A DNA stretch of 64,000 bases from Methylobacterium tardum (GTDB taxonomy: Bacteria; Pseudomonadota; Alphaproteobacteria; Rhizobiales; Beijerinckiaceae): positions 2,946,001-3,010,000 of the forward strand of contig NZ_CP097484.1 of NCBI RefSeq assembly GCF_023546765.1, read 5' to 3'. The position numbers were made by a program, and so were the translations under genes. The notes beneath the pieces were generated by a model that was given only the letters and a program-made list of their open reading frames with translations, was not told the origin of the DNA and searched no databases. Each line of letters opens with the position of its first letter. The first letter of the stretch is position 1. Below are positions 9,492-19,305 of this stretch, piece by piece.

Positions 9492-11048
9492 TCACTCCCA
9501 CTCGATGGTGCCGGGCGGCTTCGAGGTGATGTCGTAGGTCACCCGGTTGATGCCCTTGACCTCGTTGATGATGCGGGTCGCGACCCGGCCCAGGAAGGCC
9601 ATGTCGAACGGGTAGAAGTCGGCGGTCATGCCGTCCACCGAGGTGACGGCGCGCAGCGCGCAGACATGGTCGTAGGTGCGGCCGTCGCCCATCACGCCGA
9701 CGGTCTTCACCGGCAGGATCACCGCGAAGGCCTGCCAGATCGTGTCATAGAGCCCGGCCTGCCGGATCTCGTCGAGGTAGATCGCGTCGGCCTTGCGCAG
9801 GGCTTCCAGCTTCTCGCCGGTGATCGTGCCGGGGCAGCGGATCGCCAGGCCCGGGCCGGGGAATGGATGGCGGCCGACGAAGCCCTCGGGCAGGCCGAGT
9901 TCCTTGCCGAGCACACGGACCTCGTCCTTGAACAGCTCGCGCAGCGGCTCGACGAGCTTCATGTTCATGCGCTCGGGCAGGCCACCGACATTGTGGTGGC
10001 TCTTGATCGTCACGGAGGGGCCGCCCGTGAACGACACGCTCTCGATCACGTCCGGGTAGAGCGTGCCCTGCGCGAGGAACTTCGCCCCGCCGGTCTTCTT
10101 CGACTCGGCCTCGAACACGTCGATGAACAGGCGGCCGATCGTCTTGCGCTTGACCTCCGGGTCGCTGACGCCCTCCAGCGCCGCGAGGAACATCCCCGAC
10201 GCCTCCACGTGGACCAGCGGGATGTTGTAGTGGTCGCGGAACAGGGCCACGACCTGCTCGGCCTCGCCGAGGCGCAGGAGCCCGTGATCCACGAACACGC
10301 AGGTGAGCTGATCGCCGATCGCCTCGTGGATCAGCACCGCCGCCACGGCCGAATCGACGCCGCCCGACAGGCCGCAGATCACCTTCTCGGAGCCGACCTG
10401 CTCGCGGATCTTGGCGATCGCCTCCTCGCGGTAGGCGCCCATGGTCCAGTCGCCCGAGCAGCCGGCGACATCACGCACGAAATTGCGGATCAGCAGGGCG
10501 CCATGGGGCGTGTGCGCGACTTCCGGGTGGAATTGCACCGCGTAGTAGTTGCGGGCCTCGTCGGCTACCGCCGCGAAGGGAGCATTCTTGGAGATCGCCA
10601 CGGTGGTGAAGCCGTCGGGCAGCTTGGTGACCCGGTCGCCATGGCTCATCCAGACCGGGTATTTCTCGCCCTTGTGCCAGACGCCGTTGAACAGCGGGCA
10701 ATCGGCTAGGATCTCGACCTCGGCCCGGCCGAACTCCGCGTGGTGCCCGCCCTCGACGGCACCGCCGAGCTGCGCCGCCATGGTCTGCTGGCCGTAGCAG
10801 ATGCCGAAGACCGGGACGCCCGAGTCGAACACGAGCTGGGGCGCCCGGGGTGAGGCCTCGACGGTGACCGATTCGGGGCCGCCGGAAAGGATCACGCCCT
10901 TCGGCTTCTGCTCGCGGAACGCGGCCTCGGCCTTCGTGAAGGGCACGATCTCGCAGTAGACGCCCTCCTCCCGCACCCGGCGTGCGATGAGTTGGGTCAC
11001 CTGAGAGCCGAAATCGGCGATCAGGATCTTGTCGTGGTCGGTGTTCAT
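9492..11048 (-). CDS. guaA: GMP synthase (glutamine-hydrolysing)
   Basis: The 518-residue protein converts XMP to GMP with ATP and glutamine. The class I amidotransferase domain (1-195) has the nucleophile C84 in GICYGQQ and the H174/E176 pair in FHPE. The ATP-pyrophosphatase domain follows with SGGVDS at 228-233, and the C-terminal dimerisation domain ends in PPGTIEWE, as in other GuaA proteins. It is monocistronic here. Confidence 0.98.
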   Translation of the reverse strand: MNTDHDKILIADFGSQVTQLIARRVREEGVYCEIVPFTKAEAAFREQKPKGVILSGGPESVTVEASPRAPQLVFDSGVPVFGICYGQQTMAAQLGGAVEGGHHAEFGRAEVEILADCPLFNGVWHKGEKYPVWMSHGDRVTKLPDGFTTVAISKNAPFAAVADEARNYYAVQFHPEVAHTPHGALLIRNFVRDVAGCSGDWTMGAYREEAIAKIREQVGSEKVICGLSGGVDSAVAAVLIHEAIGDQLTCVFVDHGLLRLGEAEQVVALFRDHYNIPLVHVEASGMFLAALEGVSDPEVKRKTIGRLFIDVFEAESKKTGGAKFLAQGTLYPDVIESVSFTGGPSVTIKSHHNVGGLPERMNMKLVEPLRELFKDEVRVLGKELGLPEGFVGRHPFPGPGLAIRCPGTITGEKLEALRKADAIYLDEIRQAGLYDTIWQAFAVILPVKTVGVMGDGRTYDHVCALRAVTSVDGMTADFYPFDMAFLGRVATRIINEVKGINRVTYDITSKPPGTIEWE

Positions 11049-11172
11049 CGCGGGCGATTATCCGAAGGTCGGCGCGGGTGCAACGCACAAGTCCCGATTG
11101 GCCGGCCTTCAGATGTGCAGTCGCGGACATCGACCGGGCAGGCGGCCCTGACCCGGCCCGATGCGGAGACAC

Positions 11173-11592
11173 TCAGTCGAAGTTGCGGACCTTGGCCGAG
11201 CCGCCGAGGCTGATCGCCGGCTTCGAGGCAGCGCCGGCGAGGCTGACCTTCTTCTGGCCGGGGGGCGTCTTGGCGCGGAGTTGCGGAGCGGCCTCCGGCA
11301 CGGGCCGGGACGGCTTCAGATGCGCCTGCCCGTGGATCACCGAGCCGATCTCGCCCGCCGCCCGGACGAGGTCGTCGCGCTCGCAGGAGCGGGCGACCTT
11401 GAGCCCGAGCTTGTGCATGTGGCTCTTGCCGTAGAGGTAGGCAGCGAGCTGGGCGCGCTTCAGCGGCGGGATCTGCTCCAGGATCAGCGGCAGGTCGAAA
11501 TCGTCGGCCCGGTACACGGAGCCCAGAACCTCCAGGCTCACGGGGCAATCGACTTCGGGCTCGGCGCCGCTGGTCGGATGCGCTTGCGTCAT
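11173..11592 (-). CDS. Conserved hypothetical protein (139 aa)
   Basis: This soluble protein has no recognised domain. The first 80 residues look globular (LPLILEQIPPLKRAQLAAYL, then a Cys near residue 70). The rest is a basic, Pro/Ala-rich tail. It overlaps the preceding exported protein gene by 4 bp, so the two are co-translated and may act together. Confidence 0.6.
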   Translation of the reverse strand: MTQAHPTSGAEPEVDCPVSLEVLGSVYRADDFDLPLILEQIPPLKRAQLAAYLYGKSHMHKLGLKVARSCERDDLVRAAGEIGSVIHGQAHLKPSRPVPEAAPQLRAKTPPGQKKVSLAGAASKPAISLGGSAKVRNFD

Positions 11593-11972
11593 GGATGCCT
11601 CTCGGGAGTCGATGGGTCGGGAGGAGGGTCGGATGCCCCGGAGCCGGGGTCGAGTTCAACCCCTATTCGGACGGTGAGGTTCGCGACGCGATCCTGGGGC
11701 GGAGCGGGCGCCGGCTCGGCGTCGGGCTTCCACGCGCCGACGCAGCCGGTACAGACGGATTCGATCACCGCACGCGCATGCGCCTGCCGCCGCGCCCAAA
11801 GCGCCTCCCGGGCTGCGCGCGCCGCCTCGGCGTCCGACAACGGCCGGATCCGGATGAACAGCGGCTCCTGCGCCTCGGTCGCCGCCGGCGCGAGGGCGAG
11901 AAGCCCCAGAAGGGCGAGCCGACGGACGATGTCGCGCGAGGCAGTCTCGGCCGGCGGTGAAGCGCGCGTCAT
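11589..11972 (-). CDS. Small exported hypothetical protein with CxxC
   Basis: The 127-residue protein uses an ATG at 11972, which gives a twin-Arg-like N-terminus followed by a hydrophobic core and an AQA-type cleavage site. The mature part has a helical Arg/Ala-rich segment, a CTGC motif and a Pro/Asp-rich tail. It is coupled to the next gene by an ATGA overlap. The function is unknown. Confidence 0.55.
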   Translation of the reverse strand: MTRASPPAETASRDIVRRLALLGLLALAPAATEAQEPLFIRIRPLSDAEAARAAREALWARRQAHARAVIESVCTGCVGAWKPDAEPAPAPPQDRVANLTVRIGVELDPGSGASDPPPDPSTPERHP

Positions 11973-12152
11973 GCATTCCTCCCCACGAAACCGAGCCGGA
12001 TACGTCGCCCGACAGGGTAAACCGCGGCTTAACGTGCCCCGGCGGACCGACCGGCGTGTGGAGGCTCGCCAGTGATCGATGCGGCCCACCGTCGGGAACT
12101 TCGAGCCGCGGCGTCGGTAGAATCGCAGGCGGACCGACAGAGGGACTGTCCC

Positions 12153-12239
12153 ATGCCTCAGATGTTCGACTGGATCTTCTTCGCCATCATGCTTCCCTTC
12201 CCGGCCTTCCTGGTGTGGGACTGGATGCAGCACCGATAG
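12153..12239 (+). CDS. Possible 28-aa membrane microprotein
   Basis: The short frame has an ATG at 12153 and a single hydrophobic helix (MFDWIFFAIMLPFPAFLVW), ending in QHR. It sits in an otherwise empty gap. A purine-rich stretch (GACAGAGGGAC) precedes it. The length is too short for a confident call. Confidence 0.35.
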   Translation: MPQMFDWIFFAIMLPFPAFLVWDWMQHR

Positions 12240-12421
12240 CGCGAGGCACGCCGGCGCCTCCGCAATCGCGGGACGCCGACCTCCTGCCATGATCATCCAA
12301 GCCGGCGCCGCCGAAGTCCGCGCACCCGCAGATCCCGTGGCGGGACGGCGGCTCGCGGCCTGCTTAACGGCGCGTTAACCGGCCACGGACACACTTTCTT
12401 CACCATTTCGGAGGGCCGCCC

Positions 12422-12559
12422 ATGACGTTTCAGGTCATCGCCCAAACCGTTGCCGCCCAGGCCATGGCCACCCTCCTCTTCGCCCTGGCACTGCGCCGGG
12501 GCATCCAGACGCCAAAGCTCAGGCCCGTTCCCGCGCGGACGAAGCGGATGCGGGACTGA
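12422..12559 (+). CDS. Possible 45-aa small protein
   Basis: The ATG at 12422 is preceded by TTCGGAGGGCC, a good ribosome site. The first half is a hydrophobic helix, the second half is basic (PARTKRMRD). It overlaps the 3' end of the opposite-strand transporter gene by about 40 bp. It could be a real membrane peptide or chance. Confidence 0.35.
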   Translation: MTFQVIAQTVAAQAMATLLFALALRRGIQTPKLRPVPARTKRMRD

Positions 12560-13925
12560 GCGCCGCCCGGCCGGCCGCCTCCGCGGTGCCGGCCCGCACC
12601 GGATCCTGCGCAGCCCGCCGCCGCTCCTGCGCGCGCCCGAGCCAGAGGCTGTTCACGAGCCACGCGATGGACAGCGGGACCGCGGCCCCGGCAATGCCGG
12701 TGCTGCCCAGGCCGATCCCCTCGATGCCGGTGAACGACCACGCGCCGACCTCGTCCCCGAGGCGGTAGACGACCGTGTCGATGAAGCTCTTCGCCTTGTA
12801 GCGGTCCTCGCGCGGGACGACCGTGAACAGCACCTCGCGGACCGGGCGGGCGATGGCGAAGTTCCCGGCTCGGCGCAGGACCTGGAAGGCGACGATGACG
12901 CCGATCGTCGGCCAGGCCGCGAGGGCCGCGAAGCCGAGGATGCTGAATGCCGGCAGGATCGCGAGCGTCAGCGCCACGCCCAGCCGGTTCACGATCCGCC
13001 CGGTAAGGAACAGCTGGACGCCGAGCGTCAGCACGTTCACCGCGAGGTCGACGCTGGCGAAGAACGCCGTCTGGGCGCCGCGGTCCGGGAAGCTGCGCTT
13101 CGCGATGCCGGCCTGCTCGAAATACAGGAAGGTGGACGTCACCGAGAACAGCAGCAGGAACAGCGAGATGTTGAGCAGGTAGGGCGACGCGAGGGTTCGG
13201 GTCACGCCGGCCAGCACGCTGCCGCCGATCGTCCGGTCCTGGCCGCTCTCCGGGTTCGCTTCGCTGCCCGGAACCTCATGCAACCGGGTCGACAGGGCCG
13301 CGAGCCCGCGCATGCAGAACACCGCGATTTCGAGGAGCACCACCGCGCCGAGCATCAGCCCCCAGGTCGGGACGTTCTTGGCCAGGATCGCGGTGGTGGC
13401 CGACCCCGCGATGGCGCCGAGCGTCGCCCCGGCCGCGATGAAGCCGAACAGGCGCTTGCCCTGCGCGTTCGAAAACACGTCGACGATCGTCGCCCAGAAG
13501 ATCGAGACCACGAAGAGGTTGAAGATCGACAGCCAGACGAAGAACACCCGGCCGATCCAGACAGTCCAGTCCGGTGGCGCGAGGTAGAGCGTCAGCGCGA
13601 AGGCGAGGATGTTGGCCGCGAAGAACCGATAGGTGATCGGCACGAACCGGGCCCGCGGCATCCGCTTCACCAAGTAGGCGAAGGGCAGGTTGAGCGCGAG
13701 CATGCCCACCAGGGTCGCGGTGAACAGCCAGGGCAGGTTCTCGATGCCGCCGGCCACGCCCATCTGGTCGCGGATCGGACGGAGCACGTAGTAGGCGGCC
13801 AGGATCGAGAAGATGTAGGCCCAGGACCAAGCGAGCGCCCGGCCCTCCCCGGGCTGGACGTCAATGAGACGCGCGATCGGGCCGCGGGCGGGTACGGACT
13901 CAACCATGGGCCGGACGGCTCGCAT
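12519..13925 (-). CDS. ATP/ADP-translocase-like MFS carrier
   Basis: The 468-residue protein has about 12 membrane segments. YYVLRPIRDQMGVAGG near residue 45 and the RRAGNFAIARPVREVLFTVV segment near 350 match the Tlc/NTT-like branch of bacterial carriers. The substrate is unknown in free-living species. The last 30 residues are a disordered Ala/Arg tail. The stretch 13926-14228 upstream holds only a dispersed repeat. Confidence 0.7.
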   Translation of the reverse strand: MRAVRPMVESVPARGPIARLIDVQPGEGRALAWSWAYIFSILAAYYVLRPIRDQMGVAGGIENLPWLFTATLVGMLALNLPFAYLVKRMPRARFVPITYRFFAANILAFALTLYLAPPDWTVWIGRVFFVWLSIFNLFVVSIFWATIVDVFSNAQGKRLFGFIAAGATLGAIAGSATTAILAKNVPTWGLMLGAVVLLEIAVFCMRGLAALSTRLHEVPGSEANPESGQDRTIGGSVLAGVTRTLASPYLLNISLFLLLFSVTSTFLYFEQAGIAKRSFPDRGAQTAFFASVDLAVNVLTLGVQLFLTGRIVNRLGVALTLAILPAFSILGFAALAAWPTIGVIVAFQVLRRAGNFAIARPVREVLFTVVPREDRYKAKSFIDTVVYRLGDEVGAWSFTGIEGIGLGSTGIAGAAVPLSIAWLVNSLWLGRAQERRRAAQDPVRAGTAEAAGRAALSPASASSARERA

Positions 13926-14059
13926 CAGGAGCCGCGAAGGCCCACGCGTCCCACTGCGCGGAGAACCGGCACCGCGGCGTGTTGGTGACCACTCCGAGAT
14001 CCGCCCGGACCTCGCTCTCCTGTGCCGATCCAGGCGCAGGCGGCTCTGCCAGCAGCCCC

Positions 14060-14100
14060 GTCATTCCGGCTCCGCGCAGCGGAGCCCGGGATCCAGAGCC
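14060..14100. repeat. REP-like palindromic intergenic repeat
   Basis: A perfect inverted pair GGCTCCGC/GCGGAGCC with a 3-nt loop is followed by CCGGGATCCAGAG, a word typical of Methylobacterium intergenic repeats. No gene is visible in the surrounding 13926-14228. Confidence 0.55.
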
Positions 14101-14228
14101 GCCGACGAGCCCGGATCTTGCGCCGCCAGAGGTTCTGGATTGCCCGCCACCGGCAGGTCCCGCCTGGTCCGGGGTCGCCGGCGGCGTTCCGGAAAGACGG
14201 TCCGGTGCGGCCACGTCAGACCGCGCAC

Positions 14229-14972
14229 TCACTTCGCCAGTCCGAGCTTCTCGCGCAGCTCCGGTGCCGTGACGTCGTGGCCGAAGCCCGGCGAGCCCAT
14301 GGCGAACTTGTCGGCATCCTTGAGCGGACCGACCACGACCGGATCGAAGCCGGCATCGCGGACAAGCCCCTCGGCCACCTTCAGCGCCTCGGGATCGTCG
14401 CCGGCGATCGGGATCGCCATCCGGCCGCCGGCGCGGGCCTTGCCGCCCTCGGCGCCTTCCTTGGCAAAGACCTTGTAGTTGGCCGCGTTGAAGGCGCGCA
14501 CGAGCTTGGCGCCCGGGAAGTATTTGGCCGAGATCGCGCCGATGCCGCTGGCCTGCACCTCGTCGTAGAGGGCCCCGTCGCGCTTCTGGGTGGCATTGCC
14601 CGCGTCGAGCACGATCTTGCCCTTCAGGGACGGCCCGATCTCCTTCGCGAGGTCCGGATAGGCCTTGTAGGGAACGGCGATGAACACGGCATCGCCGAAC
14701 GCGATCGCCTCCTCGGGGGTGCCGGCCTTCGCCTTGGGGCCGAGTTCCGAGACCATTGTGGCCAGGGCCTCCGGGTGGCGGGAGGCGAACATCACCTCGT
14801 GGCCGTCCTTGACCCAGAGGGTCCCGATCGTGCCGCCGATATTCCCGGCTCCGATCACGCCGATCCGGATCTTCTTGGCCCCGTCCTGCGCGAGGGCCGG
14901 CAGTGCGGCGACCAGGGACAGGCCGGCCGCCAGGGCGAGCGCCGCACGGCGCGTGGTACGATCAGACCGCAT
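14229..14972 (-). CDS. Exported NADP-binding F420-dependent-reductase-like protein
   Basis: The 247-residue protein has an RTTRRAALALAAG twin-arginine-like signal and then a Rossmann motif IGVIGAGNIGGTIG near residue 38, as in the NADP oxidoreductase/F420-dependent family. The start at 14972 is chosen for the signal. It overlaps the upstream aldo/keto reductase gene by 11 bp, so both probably form one exported redox unit. The substrate is unknown. Confidence 0.75.
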   Translation of the reverse strand: MRSDRTTRRAALALAAGLSLVAALPALAQDGAKKIRIGVIGAGNIGGTIGTLWVKDGHEVMFASRHPEALATMVSELGPKAKAGTPEEAIAFGDAVFIAVPYKAYPDLAKEIGPSLKGKIVLDAGNATQKRDGALYDEVQASGIGAISAKYFPGAKLVRAFNAANYKVFAKEGAEGGKARAGGRMAIPIAGDDPEALKVAEGLVRDAGFDPVVVGPLKDADKFAMGSPGFGHDVTAPELREKLGLAK

Positions 14973-15867
14973 CGATGAAGGCCTCCATCTGCTTGCGCTG
15001 TGCCGGATCCGGGAGCCTGCCCCGGGCTGCACCGAGGTTGTCCTCGACATAAGAGGCCTTTGCCATCCCGGGGATCGGGCAGGTCACGGCCGGGTTGCCG
15101 AGCACGTACTTGAGGAAGAACTGCGGCCAGCTCGCGCAGCCGAGGTCCTTGGCGACGGCGGGCAGCTCCTTGCCCTGGACCGCCTTGAACAGGCGGTCGC
15201 GGCCGAAGGGCACGTTGGTCATCACCGCCATGCCGCGGTCAGCCGCCAACGGGATCACCCGCTCGGCCGCTTCCCTGTTGTCGATGGCGTAGTTCACCTG
15301 GATGAAGTCCAGGGTCTCGCGCTTCATCACCTCGGCGAGGGCCTCGAGCTGGTTGTCCCGCCAGACCGTGACGCCGACGTAGCGGATGCGCTTGCGGCTC
15401 TTGAGGTCGCGCAGGACCGCGAGGTTCTCGGTCACGTCGATCAGGTTGTGGACGGCCACGAGATCGAGCGCCTCGACCTTCATCCGCTTCAGCGACCGCT
15501 CGAACTCCGCAAGCGTCGCCTCACGGCCGGTGGTGTCGACCTTGCTGGCGAGGAAGATCTTCTGGCGCAGTCCGGGCTCGGCCAGGACGAGGCCGAGCAC
15601 ATCCTCGGCCGTGCCGTAGCTCGGCGCCGTGTCGATCACTGAGCCGCCGAGCGACAGGAAGGTCTGCACCGCGTCCTTGAGCGGCGCGACCTTATCGGGC
15701 GTCGGCTCGACCTCGTAGCGGCGGGAGGTGCCAATGCCGATCGCCGGCAGCATCTCGCCGGTCGAGGGGATCGGGCGGCGGATCAGCGGGTCCGCGGCCC
15801 ATGCGAGAGGCGGGGCGAGCGGCGCGAGCGCCGCCGCGGCGATGACGGCGCGACGGGATACGGACAT
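14962..15867 (-). CDS. Tat-exported aldo/keto reductase
   Basis: The 301-residue protein has a Tat-like signal (MSVSRRAVIAAAALAP) and an AKR barrel. The catalytic tetrad is visible: D and Y in VIDTAPSYG, K in LASKVDT and H in LVAVHNLID. It reduces a carbonyl with NAD(P)H; the substrate is unknown. It is the first gene of a two-gene operon with the Rossmann reductase. Confidence 0.82.
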   Translation of the reverse strand: MSVSRRAVIAAAALAPLAPPLAWAADPLIRRPIPSTGEMLPAIGIGTSRRYEVEPTPDKVAPLKDAVQTFLSLGGSVIDTAPSYGTAEDVLGLVLAEPGLRQKIFLASKVDTTGREATLAEFERSLKRMKVEALDLVAVHNLIDVTENLAVLRDLKSRKRIRYVGVTVWRDNQLEALAEVMKRETLDFIQVNYAIDNREAAERVIPLAADRGMAVMTNVPFGRDRLFKAVQGKELPAVAKDLGCASWPQFFLKYVLGNPAVTCPIPGMAKASYVEDNLGAARGRLPDPAQRKQMEAFIDAV

Positions 15868-15990
15868 GGCCGACCTCCGGGGGAGTCAGAACGCTGAACC
15901 GAGATAGGGCGCCGTCCGGCGCATGTGTATTCGTTATTCTCACGCTTGCGCGAGCGACGGCGCCTCGGGCCCGGCCGTGGCGCCGCTTCG

Positions 15991-16329
15991 CTAATCCTCC
16001 TCGGGCGGATCCTCGAACTCGGCCCCTTCCGTGTCGGGGGCGATGCGGAACCGATACTCGTCGATGGCGAGAAACGCGCGGTGTGCCACCTGAGGATCGA
16101 TCCCGTCGCGCACGACCAGGGTCTGGAAGTCGATGAACAGGCGAGCGATGCGCGCCTCCTCCGACATCGCGGCGAGCGCGGACGAGCTGGCGCCGGCGCG
16201 CATCATGTAGCGCTTGGCCTCTCCGGACGCATCCGGTGCGGCCAAGACGACGACCTGCCCGGCGGTCTCGGGTTTCAGCTCCGCCCAGCGGACGGGCGTC
16301 CAGGCGATGAGGGCCTCGGTCTGCTTCAT
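15991..16329 (-). CDS. Hypothetical soluble protein (112 aa)
   Basis: An acidic, single-domain protein with a clear start (MKQTEALIAWTPVRW) and an acidic tail (DPPEED). It has no signal or membrane segment and I do not recognise the family. It is isolated between an AKR and a CHRD gene. Confidence 0.5.
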   Translation of the reverse strand: MKQTEALIAWTPVRWAELKPETAGQVVVLAAPDASGEAKRYMMRAGASSSALAAMSEEARIARLFIDFQTLVVRDGIDPQVAHRAFLAIDEYRFRIAPDTEGAEFEDPPEED

Positions 16330-16417
16330 CGAAATCTCCGGCCGGGAGCAGAGAGACCCGCCTACCGGGCGCGCACGCGCAGGTCGAGGCCGTCGGCGCC
16401 GTGCCCGCGGCGGGCGA

Positions 16418-16861
16418 TCAGCGGCCGCGTTCGACCTGTCCGCGAAGCTCGCCCTTGGGATTGGCGGCGGTGTGGAGGTTAAAATAGAGCCGCCCGGCCT
16501 CGAGATCGGCGGCCTTGGCGTCGTCCAGCGTGGCTTCTCCGGAGAAGGGCGAGCTGGTCGCCGTCACCGGAACGAGCACGCCGGCATTCTCGCCGGCCTT
16601 GGCCGGTCCGTGGAAATGCGCGGCGGTCACCGGTCCGGTCAGGCCGCTGTAATTGCCCGTCCAGCTCAGGCGCTTGGTCGCCGGGTCGAAGGTCGCGGTG
16701 ACCTCGCCCGTGCCGGTCGACTGCGTCGCCGGGACTTCGCTGGCCCCGGTGAGGGCCGCCCGATATGTGGCGCTCCCGCCCGCCGCGAAGGCCGGCGGGA
16801 CGACGAGCGGCGCCGCAACGGCGAGCAGGATGGAGAAACGGGTGCTGGTGCGCGAGAACAT
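16418..16861 (-). CDS. Exported CHRD-domain protein
   Basis: The 147-residue protein has a signal peptide (cleavage near AFA-AG) followed by one CHRD domain. Visible motifs are the opening strand YRAALTGASEVP, the central HFHGPAKAGENAGV and the closing YFNLHTAANPKGELRGQV. CHRD domains were named from chordin. In bacteria they are secreted and of unknown role. Confidence 0.85.
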   Translation of the reverse strand: MFSRTSTRFSILLAVAAPLVVPPAFAAGGSATYRAALTGASEVPATQSTGTGEVTATFDPATKRLSWTGNYSGLTGPVTAAHFHGPAKAGENAGVLVPVTATSSPFSGEATLDDAKAADLEAGRLYFNLHTAANPKGELRGQVERGR

Positions 16862-17108
16862 CGGAAGCTCCGATCTTGCGGCCCCGCTCGGGGACCGGAC
16901 CGTTACATAGCGGCCCCGGCTGGGCCGGACATGGCCCGGGCGCCGATCGGTCGGAGCGCCGCGTGACAGCACAGGGGGTTCGTCGCTCGACCGTGTACTG
17001 CGTGCGGACACGCGCGTTTTGCGTGCGCCGGACCGTTGACACCGTGCGCCCCGCCTCCCTATACCCCCGGCACTGCATGCATCGCTCCTCGGGGCGGGCG
17101 CGGCTTGG

Positions 17109-17185
17109 GGCGGGGTAGCTCAGCTGGTTAGAGCAGAGGAATCATAATCCTTGTGTCGGGGGTTCAAATCCCTCCCTCGCTACCA
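17109..17185 (+). tRNA. tRNA-Met (anticodon CAU), elongator type
   Basis: The 77-nt cloverleaf includes an encoded CCA. The acceptor GGCGGGG pairs with CCTCGCT, the D-arm is GCTC..GAGC, and the anticodon stem GAGGA/TCCTT holds the loop ATCATAA. The T-arm is GGGGGTTCAAATCCCTC. The CAU anticodon could also belong to a tRNA-Ile2, but the arm sequences fit elongator Met better. It abuts the prophage-like region and is a plausible attachment site. Confidence 0.93.
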
Positions 17186-17219
17186 AAATCCTACATCAAA
17201 GACATGCACTTAGCCGCCG

Positions 17220-17248
17220 AGCCCTGGACCAACCGTCCGGGGCTTTTC
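17220..17248 (+). terminator. Rho-independent terminator after tRNA-Met
   Basis: Stem AGCCCTGGAC / GTCCGGGGCT (one G-T wobble), 5-nt loop, then TTTT. It lies 35 bp after the tRNA. Confidence 0.75.
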
Positions 17249-17378
17249 GCATCTCGGGCTGTTCTCGGGCTGCGACCCGCGATATTCGCGGCGGCCCAAT
17301 TTGCACGGATTCGAACGCCCGGACGCTTTCCAGGCCGGGATCGTCTCAGGCTCCGTTGGCAGTGCCAAGCCCGGCATC

Positions 17379-18665
17379 TCACTCGATCCCGAGTTCGGCG
17401 AGGAGCTCCGCGCGATCTTGGTGCGCGAGCCAGATCAGGAAGCTCCGGTCGACGGTGGTCAGGACCCGGGTCGTCTGGTCGTAGTCGAAGATGATCGGCC
17501 GGATGCTCTTCAGCACCTGGAGCGAGGCGGTGTTCTGAAGGGCCTGGGTGATGTTGCCCTCGTTGAGCGTGGCGCCCTCGGGGTGCTTGCCTTTGATGAT
17601 GCTCGCTACCTGCTGCCGCCGCAGGCCGGTCTCCAGATCCTCGATCGAGCTAGCGAGCACCGCGTAGGTGACCCACTTGTACATCTCCAGGCCGGTCTGC
17701 TGGAAACCCTCGCTGAAGTTCGTGATGAAGGCGGAGTACCGCCCGGCCTGGTCGTTGACGATCTCGCGGACGAGGGCCTCGGCATCGGCGCCCACGCCCA
17801 CGTCCCGCGCTTCATCCCGCGTTTCGACCGCGCCGGCGCGTTCGCAAAGGCGGTAGCAGGCCTCCTGCACCAAGGCGACGCTGTCCCCACAGTGCCGCAG
17901 CAGGACCTCGACCGTATCGGGGTCGAAGCGCACGTTGAGGAGCTGCTCGCCGACCCGAATAACCTCGCGCAGGTGCGCCTGCTCCCAGACGTCGACGTCG
18001 ATGCTGACGATGCGGTTGGTGAGGTCGCCGTTGTAATAGATGAGCCGATTCTGCTCGCGCCAAACCCCGACGACGATGAAGCAGAACGGCGAGTTCTCGT
18101 GGAACGCCTTTAGCGAGAACGCGAAGGACCGCTGCGTGTCGGCCGACAGGTAGTGGAAGTCCTCCAGGATGATGAACTTGCCGAACGCGATCTCCTGCAG
18201 CGCGGCGATGATGTCGTTGACGTCGTTGAGGTCGATCTCCAGGCGCTTGGTCACCAGCGCATCAGAGGAGTTGGTCTCGCGGTTGAGCGTGCCCTTGCCC
18301 GTGACCTTGGACACGAACGGCACGTTCCCCTCGCCGGCGAACTCGGCGCCGTACTTCCAGGCCCCGCCGACGGTCTTGGTCTGCGTCTGCTCGATGCGGT
18401 AGCCGGCCTTCTTCAGGATCGCGCCGTTGAGGTCGGCCAAGCCCATCGTGTTGAGGCAGCTCACGACGATGAAGTCGCTCTCCTCCAGGCAGTGCCGCCG
18501 CAGCGTCGTCTTGCCCTGCTTCGAGGAGCCGTAGATCACGACGTGCTTGTCGCGCGTGAGGCTATCGACGAACCGCCCATCGACGTTGTCCCGCGAGACG
18601 TAGTTCAAGGGGATCTCACGGCCGACGCCGAAGGCGTCCCGCAGCTTCACCACCTGCTCTGGCAT
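17379..18665 (-). CDS. STAND/AAA-like ATPase
   Basis: The 428-residue protein (start MPEQVVKL) has Walker A GSSKQGKT at 46-53 and Walker B FIILEDFHYL at about 164-173. A helical region follows with charged residues typical of signal-transduction ATPases. No sensor or effector domain is recognisable at either end. It lies at the tRNA-proximal edge, a usual place for cargo genes, so a defence or regulatory role is possible; that is inference only. Confidence 0.65.
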   Translation of the reverse strand: MPEQVVKLRDAFGVGREIPLNYVSRDNVDGRFVDSLTRDKHVVIYGSSKQGKTTLRRHCLEESDFIVVSCLNTMGLADLNGAILKKAGYRIEQTQTKTVGGAWKYGAEFAGEGNVPFVSKVTGKGTLNRETNSSDALVTKRLEIDLNDVNDIIAALQEIAFGKFIILEDFHYLSADTQRSFAFSLKAFHENSPFCFIVVGVWREQNRLIYYNGDLTNRIVSIDVDVWEQAHLREVIRVGEQLLNVRFDPDTVEVLLRHCGDSVALVQEACYRLCERAGAVETRDEARDVGVGADAEALVREIVNDQAGRYSAFITNFSEGFQQTGLEMYKWVTYAVLASSIEDLETGLRRQQVASIIKGKHPEGATLNEGNITQALQNTASLQVLKSIRPIIFDYDQTTRVLTTVDRSFLIWLAHQDRAELLAELGIE

Positions 18666-18764
18666 TGCGTCCCTCGTCCCTACGCGTCGACAGTAGGAGC
18701 GCGGGCGCAGCCTCCGCAACCGTCCAGGCTTGCCCTGCCCCCCGGCCTGCCCGATCCTGCACTG

Positions 18765-19244
18765 ATGACCATGAGCGTGCACGACGCCTGCGAGGCATGG
18801 GCCGAGGGCCGCATTTCGGTCGAGCGCGCCCTGGAACTGACGGGCGCCGCCGACGTGACGGAGATGCTCGTCCTGTGCGGGCTGTGCGACGTGAGCCGGC
18901 CCCTGCTGACGGGGCCGCCGAGAAACCCGGAGGGCCTCTCCACTGCGGATCCGATGGACGACCCCGTCTTCGCGGCGAGCGTTCACGCCTACTCGGATCG
19001 CCTGCGCGACACGCTGGGCATGCCCCGCCGCGCCCGGCGCGAGAATCCCTCCATGCCCCATGACGACTATCCTCCCGAGGCTGCCAACGGCCTCGGCCCC
19101 CGGCCGACCCACCGCGACCGTGATCGCGAGCCGCTCCTGCCGGTGACGTCGCCCCGCGTGCAGGAGGCCCTGGAGGCGATCATGCGGGATGCCGGGTTCT
19201 CGGAGGACATGATCCGGACGAGGTTCCCGACGCCCGCCCGTTAA
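18765..19244 (+). CDS. Hypothetical protein (159 aa)
   Basis: The start is ATG 18765, with a second ATG 6 bp on. The N-terminal half is helical (HDACEAWAEGRISVERALEL), resembling a short regulatory domain with Cys residues in LCGLCDV. The C-terminal third has a separate helix (QEALEAIMRDAGFSEDMI). It is divergent from the ATPase gene across 99 bp. The family is not recognised. Confidence 0.5.
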   Translation: MTMSVHDACEAWAEGRISVERALELTGAADVTEMLVLCGLCDVSRPLLTGPPRNPEGLSTADPMDDPVFAASVHAYSDRLRDTLGMPRRARRENPSMPHDDYPPEAANGLGPRPTHRDRDREPLLPVTSPRVQEALEAIMRDAGFSEDMIRTRFPTPAR

Positions 19245-19305
19245 GGATGGCCTCGTTTGCCGCTTGGCATGCTGGCCGGGCGAGCTATCTTCCTCTCGTG
19301 CCCAC

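Noticed and set aside
9462..10709. 415-codon plus-strand frame
   Set aside because: Antisense to guaA, no motif.
12450..13988. 512-codon plus-strand frame
   Set aside because: Antisense to the translocase-like gene.
17109..17185. Duplicate of the tRNA 3' end as attR near 38.8-39.3 kb
   Set aside because: I searched by eye for CTCGCTACCA-like words at the right end and found none.
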